A program made the position numbers and the translations under genes. Under the pieces are notes generated by a model that was not told the DNA's origin, did no database searches, and saw only the letters and a program-made list of their open reading frames with translations. A stretch of DNA of 39,675 nt from Collinsella aerofaciens (GTDB taxonomy: Bacteria; Actinomycetota; Coriobacteriia; Coriobacteriales; Coriobacteriaceae): the NCBI GenBank assembly GCA_030841765.1, contig JAUUSS010000007.1, forward strand, positions 1 to 39,675, read 5' to 3'. Below are positions 39,669-39,675 of the stretch, piece after piece (positions within the stretch are counted from its first letter, which is position 1; every line of letters begins with the position of its first letter).

Positions 39669-39675
39669 ACCACGG

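Noticed and set aside
1..39675. CRISPR arrays, complete prophage, toxin-antitoxin or restriction systems
   Set aside because: Looked for regularly spaced repeats and characteristic genes; none is present. Only the repeats listed were found.

Overview
The window looks like a chromosomal segment of a Collinsella-like member of the Coriobacteriia (Actinomycetota). It is high in G+C, its coding sequence is rich in GCC/GAC/GTC/CTG codons, and it carries Asp23-AmaP envelope-stress genes, a Veg-like gene, the MEP isoprenoid kinase IspE and an RFN-controlled RibU-ECF riboflavin importer. The genus is an inference from gene content and style; no database was searched. Forty genes are supported: 38 protein-coding (36 on + and 2 on -) and two tRNAs.

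Layout. 1-5.2 kb: type III pantothenate kinase (5' end at or beyond the window edge), dCMP deaminase, NifU-like Fe-S protein, Lgt, and a large polytopic DUF6020-like protein. 5.3-9 kb: YebC regulator, an AmaP/DUF2273/Asp23 envelope-stress operon, and a YitT-family membrane protein. 9.1-11.8 kb: a cluster of little-known membrane proteins (zinc-ribbon+DUF4013-like, zinc-ribbon+DUF4234-like, DUF2752). 11.8-15.1 kb: a divergent pair of amidohydrolases (M20 peptidase on -, YtcJ type on +). 15.1-16.0 kb: about 900 bp without a gene, holding inverted repeats and a 226-bp foldback element. 16.0-18.1 kb: groES-groEL. 18.1-19.04 kb: a putative mobile element with roughly 40-bp terminal inverted repeats and one chimeric gene (IS110-type transposase N-terminus fused to an XRE-type helix-turn-helix). 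19.2-22.7 kb: FMN riboswitch followed by ribU-ecfAA'-ecfT. 22.7-23.7 kb: two related PNPOx-fold proteins. 23.8-28.8 kb: argC-argJ-argB-argD. 28.8-29.5 kb: a repeat-rich intergenic tract next to tRNA-Val(TAC), with an 85-nt unit present twice. 29.7-39.7 kb: asnB, a MurE-like ligase, a HAD phosphatase, murI, rph, rdgB, dtd, veg, ispE, tRNA-Pro(CGG), tatA and greA.

How the genes relate. Most are housekeeping. ArgC-J-B-D convert N-acetylglutamate to acetylornithine, and ArgJ releases ornithine while recycling the acetyl group. The MurE-like ligase lacks the diaminopimelate-type DNPR motif, so the local ornithine supply may matter for the cell wall (inference). MurI supplies D-glutamate for the same polymer. 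The riboflavin importer sits under an FMN riboswitch whose closing stem overlaps the ribU ribosome-binding region.

The least explained material is between genes. It includes hairpins that begin inside the stop codons of lgt, asp23 and rph and share a GGGA(C/T)-centred loop, the foldback element before groES, the TIR-bounded element after groEL, and the duplicated tRNA-Val 3'-end/terminator module. No complete phage, CRISPR array or secondary-metabolite cluster is visible.
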